From: Candidatus Parabacteroides intestinigallinarum | GTDB taxonomy: Bacteria; Bacteroidota; Bacteroidia; Bacteroidales; Tannerellaceae | Assembly (NCBI GenBank): GCA_019114945.1 | Contig: DXEN01000031.1 | Coordinates: 1 to 38,686, forward strand | Reading direction: 5' to 3' | DNA: 38,686 nt | Shown: one piece after another, positions 16,930 to 24,967 of the stretch | Layout of the letters: each line of letters starts with the position of its first letter | How positions within the stretch are numbered: the stretch's first letter is position 1 | The notes under the pieces: generated by a model | Seen by the model: the letters and a program-made list of their open reading frames with translations, nothing else | Told to the model about the DNA's origin: nothing | Databases searched by the model: none | Program-made: the position numbers and the translations under genes

Positions 16930-17310
16930 ATGAGGTTGGAAGATTCCTATTATCAAATCGTCCGCGAGACGGTCGAGGGGCGGGAGGGGCGGTTCCGTAT
17001 CCGCCTGCTGCCCGATTGCCCGGTGTATCGGGGGCATTTCCCCGGCAACCCGGTCAGCCCCGGCGTCTGCAACATCCGGACCATCCAGGAGTGCGCTTGC
17101 CGGGTGGCGGGGGAGCGCCTGTTTATCGCTACCATCAAGCGATGCCGCTTGACGGCGTTGGTCTCGCCCGCTATCTGCCCGGAACTGGACGTGGAGGTGC
17201 GTCTATCGCCCGCGGATACCGGTTTTACGGTGGAGGCGAGGATGACGGAGGCGGGCGTTACCTACGTGGAATACACGGGCGAGATGCGTAGCGCGGTTGA
17301 AGGAAGGTGA
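16930..17310 (+). CDS. Hot-dog dehydratase-like protein, FabZ/ApeI-like
   Basis: This protein of about 126 residues carries the FabZ active-site strand YRGHFPGNPVSPGV, including the catalytic His. The Glu expected 14 residues after that His is Arg (GVCNIRTIQE). The ATG at 16930 is preferred; a GTG one codon earlier (16927) is possible. It sits between the ApeP-like gene and the flavoenzyme gene, whose possible GTG start overlaps its stop. It probably pairs with its neighbour to dehydrate 3-hydroxyacyl-ACP. Alternatively it could be a thioesterase or a structural partner. No ketoreductase gene is present nearby. Confidence 0.82.
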   Translation: MRLEDSYYQIVRETVEGREGRFRIRLLPDCPVYRGHFPGNPVSPGVCNIRTIQECACRVAGERLFIATIKRCRLTALVSPAICPELDVEVRLSPADTGFTVEARMTEAGVTYVEYTGEMRSAVEGR

Positions 17311-17321
17311 GAAGAGATGAG

Positions 17322-18806
17322 ATGAGATACGACGTGATTATCATTGGCGCCGGCTTGGGCGGCTTGGAGTGCGCCGCGCTGCTCGCTGGAGCGGGGCGGA
17401 GCGTCCTGTTGCTGGAGCGGGGCGCGCGGATAGGCGGTTGCCTGCAAAGCTACCGGCGGGAAGGCTTTTCGTTCGATACGGGCTTCCATTACGTGGGCGG
17501 CTTGGGCGAGGGCGAGTCATTGCGCGCCGCCTTCGGCTGTCTGGGTCTGCTGGATTTGCCGTGGCATCGCATGGATACGGCGTTCGACCGCGTCTTGATA
17601 GGCGACCGCTCGTTCGCTTTCAACCAGGGGTTCGACGCGTTCGCCGACGGATTCGAGCGGGAGTTCCCCGCCGAGCGGGAGGCGATACGGCGTTACGCGG
17701 CGTTGCTAAGGCAGGTCGGGCAGCGGCAATGGGGCGGGTTGGACCCGTCCGCCGCGGAGGAGTCTTTCTCGGCGGACTTGCTCGCGACCGGCGCGTGGGA
17801 CTACCTGACGCGGAATTTCCGCGATCCGTTGTTGATAAACGCGCTGAGCGCCACCTCGCTGAAGATGGAGCTTCGGAAAGAGTCCTTGCCGCTTTTCACC
17901 CTCGCGCATGGCAACAGCGGCTTCATTGAGAGCGCTTGGCGCTTGGCGGGCGATGGCTCGCTAATCGCCCAAAGGCTGGCGGAGCGTATCCGCGAGCGAG
18001 GCGGGACGATTCGTTGCCGCTCGGCCGTGACGGAATTGGTGGAGCGGGGCGGACGCTTGGTCGCCGCGCGTTGCGCCGATGGCGAGGAATACGAGGGCGA
18101 CCTTTTCGTCAGCGACGTGCATCCCGCCCTTACGTGCGGCTGGGTGAGACGGAGCGAGCGGATGAGGCCGGTCTACCGCCATCGCCTCCAACGCTTGGCG
18201 AATACGTTTGGCATGTTTACCGTATCGCTTCTCCTGAAGCCGGGGGCGACGCGCTATTTCAACTGGAATCAGTACGTCTACCGCCGGGCGGATGTGTGGG
18301 ATTTCTATCAAAAAGACGCTCCCGTCGGCGGTGTGCTGGTCAGCTGCCGGGTTCCGACGGACGGAAGCGGCTACGCCCGGCAAATCGATTTGCTTACGCC
18401 GATGCCGTGGACGCGCTGCGCCGACTGGGGCGATACGTCGGTCGGCCGGCGGGGCGAGGCCTACGAGGCGATGAAGCGACGGGTGGCCGACGAGTGCGTG
18501 GCCTTGGCGGAACGCTTCCTGCCGGGCCTCTCCGGGATGGTAGAGCGCCGCTACACCAGCACGCCGCTCACTTACCGCGATTATACCGCCACGCCGGAGG
18601 GTTCCGCCTACGGCGCGCGCAAGGACTATCGGGAGCCGCTGACGACCGTGCTCTCGCCCCGGACACCGATACCCAATCTGCTCCTGACGGGGCAAAACTT
18701 GATGCTGCACGGCGTGCATGGCGTCACGATGACCGCCCTGCTCACCTGTGCCGAGGCGCTGGGAAGAGCGTATATCTGGAATTTATTGAAAGGAGGGAAT
18801 GAGTGA
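17322..18806 (+). CDS. FAD-dependent oxidoreductase of the phytoene desaturase / retinol saturase family
   Basis: This 494-residue protein begins with a Rossmann FAD motif (DVIIIGAGLGGLECAALLAG, then VLLLERG). Family marks follow: IGGCLQSYRREGFSFDTGFHY, and near the C-terminus LLTGQNLMLHGVHGVTMTAL, the signature of carotenoid isomerases and retinol saturases. Such enzymes add or remove hydrogens at isolated or conjugated double bonds in lipids. The start at 17322 (MRYDV) is preferred on alignment grounds; a GTG at 17307 would overlap the previous gene. No phytoene synthase is near, so the substrate is more likely the acyl chain made by this cluster than a carotenoid. That is inference. Confidence 0.87.
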   Translation: MRYDVIIIGAGLGGLECAALLAGAGRSVLLLERGARIGGCLQSYRREGFSFDTGFHYVGGLGEGESLRAAFGCLGLLDLPWHRMDTAFDRVLIGDRSFAFNQGFDAFADGFEREFPAEREAIRRYAALLRQVGQRQWGGLDPSAAEESFSADLLATGAWDYLTRNFRDPLLINALSATSLKMELRKESLPLFTLAHGNSGFIESAWRLAGDGSLIAQRLAERIRERGGTIRCRSAVTELVERGGRLVAARCADGEEYEGDLFVSDVHPALTCGWVRRSERMRPVYRHRLQRLANTFGMFTVSLLLKPGATRYFNWNQYVYRRADVWDFYQKDAPVGGVLVSCRVPTDGSGYARQIDLLTPMPWTRCADWGDTSVGRRGEAYEAMKRRVADECVALAERFLPGLSGMVERRYTSTPLTYRDYTATPEGSAYGARKDYREPLTTVLSPRTPIPNLLLTGQNLMLHGVHGVTMTALLTCAEALGRAYIWNLLKGGNE

Positions 18807-19231
18807 TGAATACATTGGAGGATATTTGCCGTGTGCCGGTCCGCTTCAGCGAGATCGATTCCATGCGGCGGGTATGGCACGGCTCGTTCGTGACGTATTT
18901 CGAGGACGGGCGCGAGTCGTTCGGCCGCCGGTATCCCGGCATCGGGTATGCCGATATGCAGCGCGAGGGCATTTACGCGCCCATCTACGAGCTGCGGGTG
19001 AAGTACCTCGCCCCGTTGCTCATCAACGAGGTGGCGGTGGTGCGCACCACCTACACGTACAAGCCCGGGGCGCGGCTCGATTACGCGTACCAAGTGTTCC
19101 GGGAAGGCGATGGCACGCTGTGCGCCGAGGGTTCCACCACGCAGCTGTTCATCGACCCGGAGGGCCAATTGATGCTTGACGCGCCGGCGTATTACCGGGC
19201 GTGGCAAGCGAGATATTTGCGAATAGAATGA
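18806..19231 (+). CDS. 4-hydroxybenzoyl-CoA thioesterase-type hot-dog thioesterase
   Basis: This protein of about 141 residues has the 4HBT signature FSEIDSMRRVWHGSFVTYFE followed by DGRESFG, including the conserved Asp and the aromatic/His pattern. The ATG at 18806 overlaps the upstream stop by one base (TGATG) and has a strong AGGAGG 9 nt before it, so it is favoured over a GTG at 18803. Aryl-polyene, flexirubin and related clusters often carry a thioesterase of this type to release or edit acyl-ACP. Here it lies between the flavoenzyme and the CDP-alcohol transferase. Confidence 0.88.
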   Translation: MNTLEDICRVPVRFSEIDSMRRVWHGSFVTYFEDGRESFGRRYPGIGYADMQREGIYAPIYELRVKYLAPLLINEVAVVRTTYTYKPGARLDYAYQVFREGDGTLCAEGSTTQLFIDPEGQLMLDAPAYYRAWQARYLRIE

Positions 19232-19235
19232 TGGT

Positions 19236-20210
19236 ATGAAAGAGGAAATCAAATCTACGTATAAGTCCGACGATACCGAGGAATGGCTCGATCGGGTTTG
19301 GACACGCCCGATCGGTTACGCTTGGGCGCTGCTGTTCCGGCGCTTGCGCGTGCATCCCAATACGGTGACCGTCCTGTCGATGATTATCGGCGCGGCGTCG
19401 GCGTTTTTCTTCGCCCACGGCTCGTACCGTACGGAGGGCTGGAGCGGCTTGGGGTACAACCTGGTCGCCATCTTGCTTTTGACGTGGGCCAACTTTTACG
19501 ATAGCGCCGACGGGCAGTTGGCCCGCATGACGGGGCAGAAGACGCGCCTCGGGCGCATCCTCGACGGCGCCGCCAGCGAGGTTTGGTTCATCCCCATTTA
19601 CTTGGGATTGGTCTATCGCTTTTACGTCCATCACGCTATGGAGTTCCGTTGGCTCGGCATCGCCGATACCCCGACGAACGCCCTGCTCGCAACGGCCGTG
19701 CTTTTCGGCGTCGTGCTCTACTCCGGTTTCGGATGCCACAGCCAGCAGTGCGGCCTGGCGGATTATTACCGGCAAATCCACCTCTTCTTCCTGAAAGGGG
19801 AGGCGGGAAGCGAGTTGGACAATTCCGCCCAGCAACGGCGTATTTACGACGAGACTCCTTGGAAGGGAAATCTCCTTTGGAAGCTTTTCCTGAAAAGCTA
19901 CATCAATTATACCGCCGGCCAGGAGGCGCGCACGCCGCGGTTCCAGCGGATGATGGCGGAGCTGCGTCGGCGCTACGGGGCGACCGAGCGAATCCCGCGG
20001 GACTTCCGCGAGCGTTTCCGGGCGGGCTCGTTGCCGCTGATGAAGTGGACCAATATACTGACGTTCAACACCCGGGCGATCGTGCTCTACGTCGTCTGCC
20101 TGCTCGACTTGCCGTGGTTGTATTTCGTGTTCGAGATCGTGGTGATGGGCGCTTTGTGCGCGTATATGCGGCGGCGGCACGAGGCCTTGTGCGAGCGTCT
20201 CGTCCCTTGA
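19236..20210 (+). CDS. CDP-alcohol phosphatidyltransferase family membrane protein
   Basis: These enzymes transfer a phosphoalcohol from a CDP-activated donor to a lipid alcohol or the reverse. The 324-residue protein has several hydrophobic spans and the family motif D-x2-DG-x2-AR-x8-G-x3-D-x3-D. The visible residues are Asp89, Asp92-Gly93, Ala96-Arg97, Gly106 and Asp110, but the last position (114) is Ser, followed by Glu115. That last Asp is the proposed catalytic base, so the chemistry may differ. A large cytoplasmic loop (about 180-270) is longer than in PgsA or PssA. It starts 4 nt after the thioesterase stop and ends the tight run of lipid genes. Confidence 0.88.
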   Translation: MKEEIKSTYKSDDTEEWLDRVWTRPIGYAWALLFRRLRVHPNTVTVLSMIIGAASAFFFAHGSYRTEGWSGLGYNLVAILLLTWANFYDSADGQLARMTGQKTRLGRILDGAASEVWFIPIYLGLVYRFYVHHAMEFRWLGIADTPTNALLATAVLFGVVLYSGFGCHSQQCGLADYYRQIHLFFLKGEAGSELDNSAQQRRIYDETPWKGNLLWKLFLKSYINYTAGQEARTPRFQRMMAELRRRYGATERIPRDFRERFRAGSLPLMKWTNILTFNTRAIVLYVVCLLDLPWLYFVFEIVVMGALCAYMRRRHEALCERLVP

Positions 20211-20280
20211 CACGTGTTTTGGACGGATATATCTCTTTTTTGGAACACTCCTTGCCGGAGGAATGGATATACCTTCGCGC

Positions 20281-20560
20281 CGGGAAAACCCGCCGTGGCT
20301 CGCGGGAACGTTTCCCGGAATGGGAAAACCCGCCGCGGCTCGCGGGAGCGTTTCCCGGAATGGGAAAACCCGCCGCGGCTCGCGGGAACGTTTCCCGGAA
20401 TGGGAAAGCCCGCCGCGGCTCGCGGGAACGTTTCCCGGAATGGGAAAGCCCGCCGCGGCTCGCGGGAGCGTTTCCCGGAATGGGAAAGCCCGCCGCGGCT
20501 TGCGGGAACGTTTCCCGGAATGGGAAAACCCGCCGCGGCTTGCGGGAACGTTTCCCGGGA
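20281..20560. repeat. 40-bp tandem repeat, seven copies
   Basis: Exactly seven 40-bp units lie end to end, differing at few positions (A/G in GGGAA/GCG, AAACC/AAGCC, CTCGC/CTTGC). Each unit contains GGGAACGTTTCCC-like and CCGCCGCGGC-like self-complementary cores. Because 40 is not a multiple of 3 and stops are absent, all frames stay open, which produces spurious ORFs on both strands. It fills the 389-bp gap between the CDP-alcohol transferase and DUF5686 genes. Confidence 0.95.
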
Positions 20561-20599
20561 CCGGAAGGCTTTGTTTTTTGTAATGAATGAAATGATAAG

Positions 20600-23170
20600 A
20601 TGGGGATGATGATTAGAAAAATATTTTTCACGCTGATTGTTTGGGTTTGCGGGCTGGGTGTTTACGCACAAAATCGGACAATCGCGGGCATCGTGACCGA
20701 CTCGCTCTCCGGCGAGGGGCTGCCGTACGCCTCGCTTATCGTGACGGGGACGACTGTCGGGACGGCGACGGACGAGGCGGGACGCTTCTCGCTCGCCGTG
20801 CCCACCGGCGCGCGGGAGATTGAGGTCTCTTACTTGGGGTACGACACGAAGCCGGTGGCGCTGCCGCGGGGAAAGAGCCGGTCGCTCCGTATCGCGTTGG
20901 TGCCGAGCGGCATCACGCTGAGCGACGTGGTGGTGCGCCCCGGGCGCGAGCGTTACCGGCGGAAGGGCAACCCGGCGGTGGCCTTCGTGCGGGAGATGAT
21001 CGAGCGGCGCGGCGAGCACGACCCGCGGGAGCGCGATTATTACAGCTACGACCGCTACGAGAAGGTCATCTTCGCCATGAACGAGTACACGCCGCCCAAG
21101 CCCAAGGCGGACGGCAAGCAGGGCAAGTTCGATTTCCTGGTCGATTTCGTCGATACGCTCGACGCCGGCACCACCATCCTGCCGCTCTCCGAGCGCGAGC
21201 GGGTGGAGACGGTCTACTACCGCCGCGAGCCGCGGTCGGAGAAGCGGGTGGTGCGCGGGGCGCATTCCTCCGGCGTGGACGAGGTGTTCGCCCGCGACGG
21301 CGTGCAGCAGTTCCTGGAGGAGGCTTTCCGCGAGGTGGACCTGTTCCAGAACAACATCCCGCTCTTCCTGCAACGCTTCGTCAGCCCCCTTTCCAAGATA
21401 GGGCCGTATTATTATAAGTACTATCTGCTCGACACGGTGCAGGTGGACGGCGAGCGGTGCGTCGACCTGGGCTTCGCGCCCTTCAACTCGGAGACGTTCG
21501 CCTTCACCGGCCATCTCTACGTGTCGCTCGACTCCACGTATTTCCTCAAGCGAGCGGTCCTGAACGTGCCGCGCGACATCAACCTCAACTTCGTCTCCCG
21601 CATGACCATCGACCAGACCTTCGTCCGCACGGCGGACAGCGTCCGCCTCATCACGAAGGACGACATCAGCGTCAACTTCAAGCTGAGCGAGAAATCGAAG
21701 GGGATGTACGCCCGGCGGCTGAACCGCTACCGCGGCCATTCGTTCGAGCCGCCCGCGGGCGACGCCGCGCTCGTGTTCGAGCGGGCCGAGCCGGTCATCT
21801 CCCTCGCCGGCGCCTACCAGCGCCCGGACAGCTTCTGGGTGGCGGCGCGTCCCGAAGAGGCGGTGCGGCGGAATCCCCGCTCGGTGGACGCGCTGATGGC
21901 GAAGCTGCGCGCCGTGCCCGTCTTCTATTACTCCGAGAAGATACTGACGGCGCTCATCGGCGGCTACATCCCGACGAACAAGGATCCGCTGAAGAGCAAG
22001 TTCGAGTTCGGGCCGATGAACTCCACCTTCAACGGCAACGCCATCGAGGGCGCCCGTTTCCGGGTGGGCGGCACGACGACTCCGGCTTTCAACAAGCATT
22101 TCTTCCTCGACGGCTACGCCGCCTACGGCACGCGCGACCGGAAGATGAAGTACGACATCCTGGCGGAGTACTCGTTCAACGCCCGGAAGGACTACCGCAA
22201 GGAGTTCCCCATCCATTCCCTCCGCTTCGAGTATATGTACGACCTCAACAAACTGGGGCAGAACTATATGTACACCGGCAAGGATAACATGGTGCTGGCC
22301 ATCCGCCGGAAGAAGGACAACTTCGCCACCTACCTGCGGCGGGCGGAGCTGACCTACACCCGCGAGCATTACAACGGCATCTCCTACGGCGCCACGCTGC
22401 GCAACTTCCGCGAGTACGCCACGCCCTTCGCCGCCTTCGACCGCATCGGCGCCGATGGCTCGCTGACCCCGCTCTCGCGTTACGACATGACGGAGCTGGA
22501 GCTGCGCTTCCGCTACGGCAAGGACGAGAAGTTCTACCAGACGCGCAACTGGCGCATCCCCATCACTTACGACGCGCTCATCTTCAACCTGAGCCACGTG
22601 ATGGCGAAGAAGGGCTTCCTCGGCTCGTCGTACGATTATATGCGGACGGATATCGGCGTGCAGAAACGTTTCTGGCTCTCCGCCTTCGGCTATGTCGACC
22701 TCATCACCAAGGCGGGAAAGGTGTGGACGAAGGTGCCCTATCCCTTGCTCATCCTGCCGAACGCCAACATGACCTACACCATCCAGCCGGAGACCTACAC
22801 GAACATGAACGCCCTCGAGTTCATGAACGACGAGTACCTGTCGTGGGACATGACCTATTACATGAACGGCAACCTGCTGAACCGCGTCCCGCTCATCAAG
22901 AAGCTACAGTGGCGGGAGGTGTTCTGCTTCCGGGGGCTGTGGGGGCACCTGACGGACAAGAACGACCCGGCGAAGAACGGCGGCGAGGGGCTGTTCGCCT
23001 TCCCGGAGGAGACGTACCGCTTAGGGAAGAAGCCGTACATGGAGGTGAGCGTGGGTATCGAGAACATCTTCAAGTTCCTGCGCGTCGACTATACGTGGCG
23101 CTTGAACTACCTCGACCATCCCGACATCCAGAAGCGGGGCATCCGCATGACGATGCGCATGAGCTTTTAA
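20600..23170 (+). CDS. DUF5686 outer-membrane protein with carboxypeptidase-regulatory-like N-terminal domain
   Basis: The 856-residue precursor has a signal peptide (IFFTLIVWVCGLGVYAQ). A CarboxypepD_reg-like domain follows (about 25-110; IAGIVTDSLSGEGLPYASLI and a GTATDEAGRFSL block). The long DUF5686 region is predicted to form an outer-membrane barrel. The C-terminus ends in strand-like segments and a terminal Phe (RMTMRMSF), as in Bacteroidetes barrels. In-frame ATGs at 20600, 20606 and 20609 make the exact start uncertain. The family resembles TonB-dependent receptors but lacks a plug; its function is unknown. It follows the lipid cluster after the tandem repeat and could export or receive the product. 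Confidence 0.9.
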   Translation: MGMMIRKIFFTLIVWVCGLGVYAQNRTIAGIVTDSLSGEGLPYASLIVTGTTVGTATDEAGRFSLAVPTGAREIEVSYLGYDTKPVALPRGKSRSLRIALVPSGITLSDVVVRPGRERYRRKGNPAVAFVREMIERRGEHDPRERDYYSYDRYEKVIFAMNEYTPPKPKADGKQGKFDFLVDFVDTLDAGTTILPLSERERVETVYYRREPRSEKRVVRGAHSSGVDEVFARDGVQQFLEEAFREVDLFQNNIPLFLQRFVSPLSKIGPYYYKYYLLDTVQVDGERCVDLGFAPFNSETFAFTGHLYVSLDSTYFLKRAVLNVPRDINLNFVSRMTIDQTFVRTADSVRLITKDDISVNFKLSEKSKGMYARRLNRYRGHSFEPPAGDAALVFERAEPVISLAGAYQRPDSFWVAARPEEAVRRNPRSVDALMAKLRAVPVFYYSEKILTALIGGYIPTNKDPLKSKFEFGPMNSTFNGNAIEGARFRVGGTTTPAFNKHFFLDGYAAYGTRDRKMKYDILAEYSFNARKDYRKEFPIHSLRFEYMYDLNKLGQNYMYTGKDNMVLAIRRKKDNFATYLRRAELTYTREHYNGISYGATLRNFREYATPFAAFDRIGADGSLTPLSRYDMTELELRFRYGKDEKFYQTRNWRIPITYDALIFNLSHVMAKKGFLGSSYDYMRTDIGVQKRFWLSAFGYVDLITKAGKVWTKVPYPLLILPNANMTYTIQPETYTNMNALEFMNDEYLSWDMTYYMNGNLLNRVPLIKKLQWREVFCFRGLWGHLTDKNDPAKNGGEGLFAFPEETYRLGKKPYMEVSVGIENIFKFLRVDYTWRLNYLDHPDIQKRGIRMTMRMSF

Positions 23171-23174
23171 GGGG

Positions 23175-24059
23175 TTATTCGTCCAGGAACTTCTCCCGCA
23201 GCTTCTTGGGCGAGAGACCCCAATGCTTCTTCACGTACTTCCCGAAGAACGAGAGGTTGGGGAAGCCCAATTCGAACGCGATTTCCTTGACGCTCTTCAG
23301 CGAGTGCTTCATCAGGTACTCGATATCGTTTCGCACATAGTGATTGATGAGTTGCGAGGCGGTCAGTTGGCTCACTTGCCGGCAAATGGCGGAGAGGTAT
23401 TTGGGCGTCACGTGCAGGCGCTCGGCGTAGAAGGTGACGCTCCGCTCTTTCGGGTAGGCGCTTTCCAGCATATCCATGAATTGCTTGAAAAGGTATTCGG
23501 CCGAGGTGAAGGGGCGCGGGTCGGGGGTCCGCGTCTTCGTGCGCAGGATTTGCCGCAGCTCGTAGATGAACGCGAGCATCAGGGTGTCGATTACTTTCTT
23601 CCGGACGTCCGCGGGCAGGTAGCCCTTGGAGCGCATCTGGTCGTAATATTGGCAGAACACGGCGGCCTCGCGCTCGTTCAGGGCGTACACCGGTCGCTCC
23701 TTGAAAAGGAACTTGATGGCCCACGCGTTCTCCGCCAGCGGGACGATTTGCCGCATATAGGCGGGCGACACGCAAACGCAATGGCACTCGTAGTCCGCGC
23801 TCCGCGTAAGGTTCTCAAGCAGGTCGTTCGGTTGGCAAATCAGCAAGTCGTGCTCGCGCAGCGTGTAATCGACATCGTTCACGCGTACGGACGCCTCGCC
23901 CCGTAGTGTCACCACCGTGATGAATATCTCCGGGAGTACCACTTTCCGTGTGTCGATATTGGAGTCGTGCGCTTGGTCGAAAAAGGCCAGGTTGCCGTTG
24001 TCGTACACCACGAATCCGCTCGTATCTAAATTCTTTAAGTCCGCCGTTTTTATCTCCAT
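23175..24059 (-). CDS. AraC-family transcriptional regulator
   Basis: This 294-residue regulator has an N-terminal cupin-like sensor (about 25-110; FITVVTLRGEASVRV, LREHDLLICQPND). A C-terminal double helix-turn-helix of AraC type follows (about 190-290), with RLHVTPKYLSAICRQV and VKEIAFELGFPNLSFFGKYV, the classic second-HTH signature. The MEIKTADL start at 24059 is chosen because an AAAAGAG tract precedes it; a longer start at 24122 lacks one. It converges with DUF5686 (4-nt gap) and lies downstream of the beta-barrel gene on the same strand, so it may be co-transcribed with that pair. Confidence 0.92.
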   Translation of the reverse strand: MEIKTADLKNLDTSGFVVYDNGNLAFFDQAHDSNIDTRKVVLPEIFITVVTLRGEASVRVNDVDYTLREHDLLICQPNDLLENLTRSADYECHCVCVSPAYMRQIVPLAENAWAIKFLFKERPVYALNEREAAVFCQYYDQMRSKGYLPADVRKKVIDTLMLAFIYELRQILRTKTRTPDPRPFTSAEYLFKQFMDMLESAYPKERSVTFYAERLHVTPKYLSAICRQVSQLTASQLINHYVRNDIEYLMKHSLKSVKEIAFELGFPNLSFFGKYVKKHWGLSPKKLREKFLDE

Positions 24060-24160
24060 AATGCTCTTTTCATTATATCGGTCGCGAATTAACACGATAT
24101 TCGGAAGAGAGTTATCGTTCATACGAAAAGAAAACTGTTCCGAATCGCGACAGGGCGCGG

Positions 24161-24943
24161 TTAGAACGAATATCCGAAGCCCACGTTCAGGTAGACGGGA
24201 TACATCGCGAAGGTAATCGTGTCGAAATCTTTCCGGAAGATATCGTTCAGTCCCCACGTCAGGTCGGCGTACACGATCAAGTGCTTGAAGGCCTGCCACT
24301 CCGCGCCGATTTGCGCGCCCCACTGGAACTTCCGCAGCTCGTCCGAGAAGTCGTACGACGCCCGGTTGTCGCCCGCGAACTCCACCTTCGCGCCCGTCGG
24401 GTTGTTTTCCCGCAGGTAGCCTTCGTACACGTATCCGGAGAATTTCCGGCCCGTGACGAACGAGAAGTACGGTCCCGCCGAGAAGCTCACCCGGTTGTTC
24501 AGGCGGTACAGGGCCACGACTGGTATCGAGAAGTACGAGTTCTCCACCTGTGTCTGCACGCCGCCGGTCCAGTTGCCCCGCAGCTTCTCGCCGCCGTCGC
24601 CGATAATCTCCATGCTGTAGTTCTTCACCGTGGCGTTCGTCTCCATGCCCTTGTTCTCCAGACGGAAGCCGAACATCATGCCCCACGTCTTCCGTTGGCC
24701 GAACCATTTCTTCACGTCGCCCTCCAAGGAGATGCAGAGCGTGGGGCGGTACTTGTCGATGGCCCGGATCTCGCGGGGCAGGGGCATCGGCGTCGTGCCC
24801 CCGATGTTCACCCCGGCTTTCACGGTGTACTCCAATCCCCTGAGGGACGACCAGATGATACCCCTGTTCTGTTCCTTTTGCGCCCGTGCGGAGAGCGCGC
24901 CGAGCAGTAGCAGGAGGCTTGTTATCGCTATATATCTTCTCAT
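24161..24943 (-). CDS. PorT-like outer-membrane beta-barrel protein
   Basis: This 260-residue protein has a signal peptide (SLLLLLGALSARAQ). It then has alternating amphipathic strands (YTVKAGVNIGGTTP, MMFGFRLENKG, FSIPVVALYRL, FSAGPYFSFVTG, WGAQIGAEWQAF) and ends in VYLNVGFGYSF, with the terminal aromatic residue used for outer-membrane insertion. This fits the PorT / outer-membrane beta-barrel family. The function is unknown. It starts 24 nt after the PCMD lipoprotein stop, so the two are likely one operon. A GTCGCGA / TCGCGAC inverted pair lies in the 101-nt gap to the AraC gene. Confidence 0.85.
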   Translation of the reverse strand: MRRYIAITSLLLLLGALSARAQKEQNRGIIWSSLRGLEYTVKAGVNIGGTTPMPLPREIRAIDKYRPTLCISLEGDVKKWFGQRKTWGMMFGFRLENKGMETNATVKNYSMEIIGDGGEKLRGNWTGGVQTQVENSYFSIPVVALYRLNNRVSFSAGPYFSFVTGRKFSGYVYEGYLRENNPTGAKVEFAGDNRASYDFSDELRKFQWGAQIGAEWQAFKHLIVYADLTWGLNDIFRKDFDTITFAMYPVYLNVGFGYSF

Positions 24944-24967
24944 GATGGATGCGCTTTTATGTGTTTG

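Noticed and set aside
19583-20590. 335-residue plus-strand frame running through the tandem repeat
   Set aside because: It is an out-of-frame shadow of the CDP-alcohol transferase extended by the repeat.
20087-22597. 836-residue open frame on the minus strand opposite DUF5686
   Set aside because: High GC and the stop-free 40-bp repeat keep the frame open. It has low-complexity content and no recognisable domain, and the plus strand carries a clear DUF5686 protein.
23175-24707. 510-residue version of the AraC regulator
   Set aside because: The extra N-terminus is antisense-frame read of the PorT-like gene region. The regulator fits the normal length from 24059.
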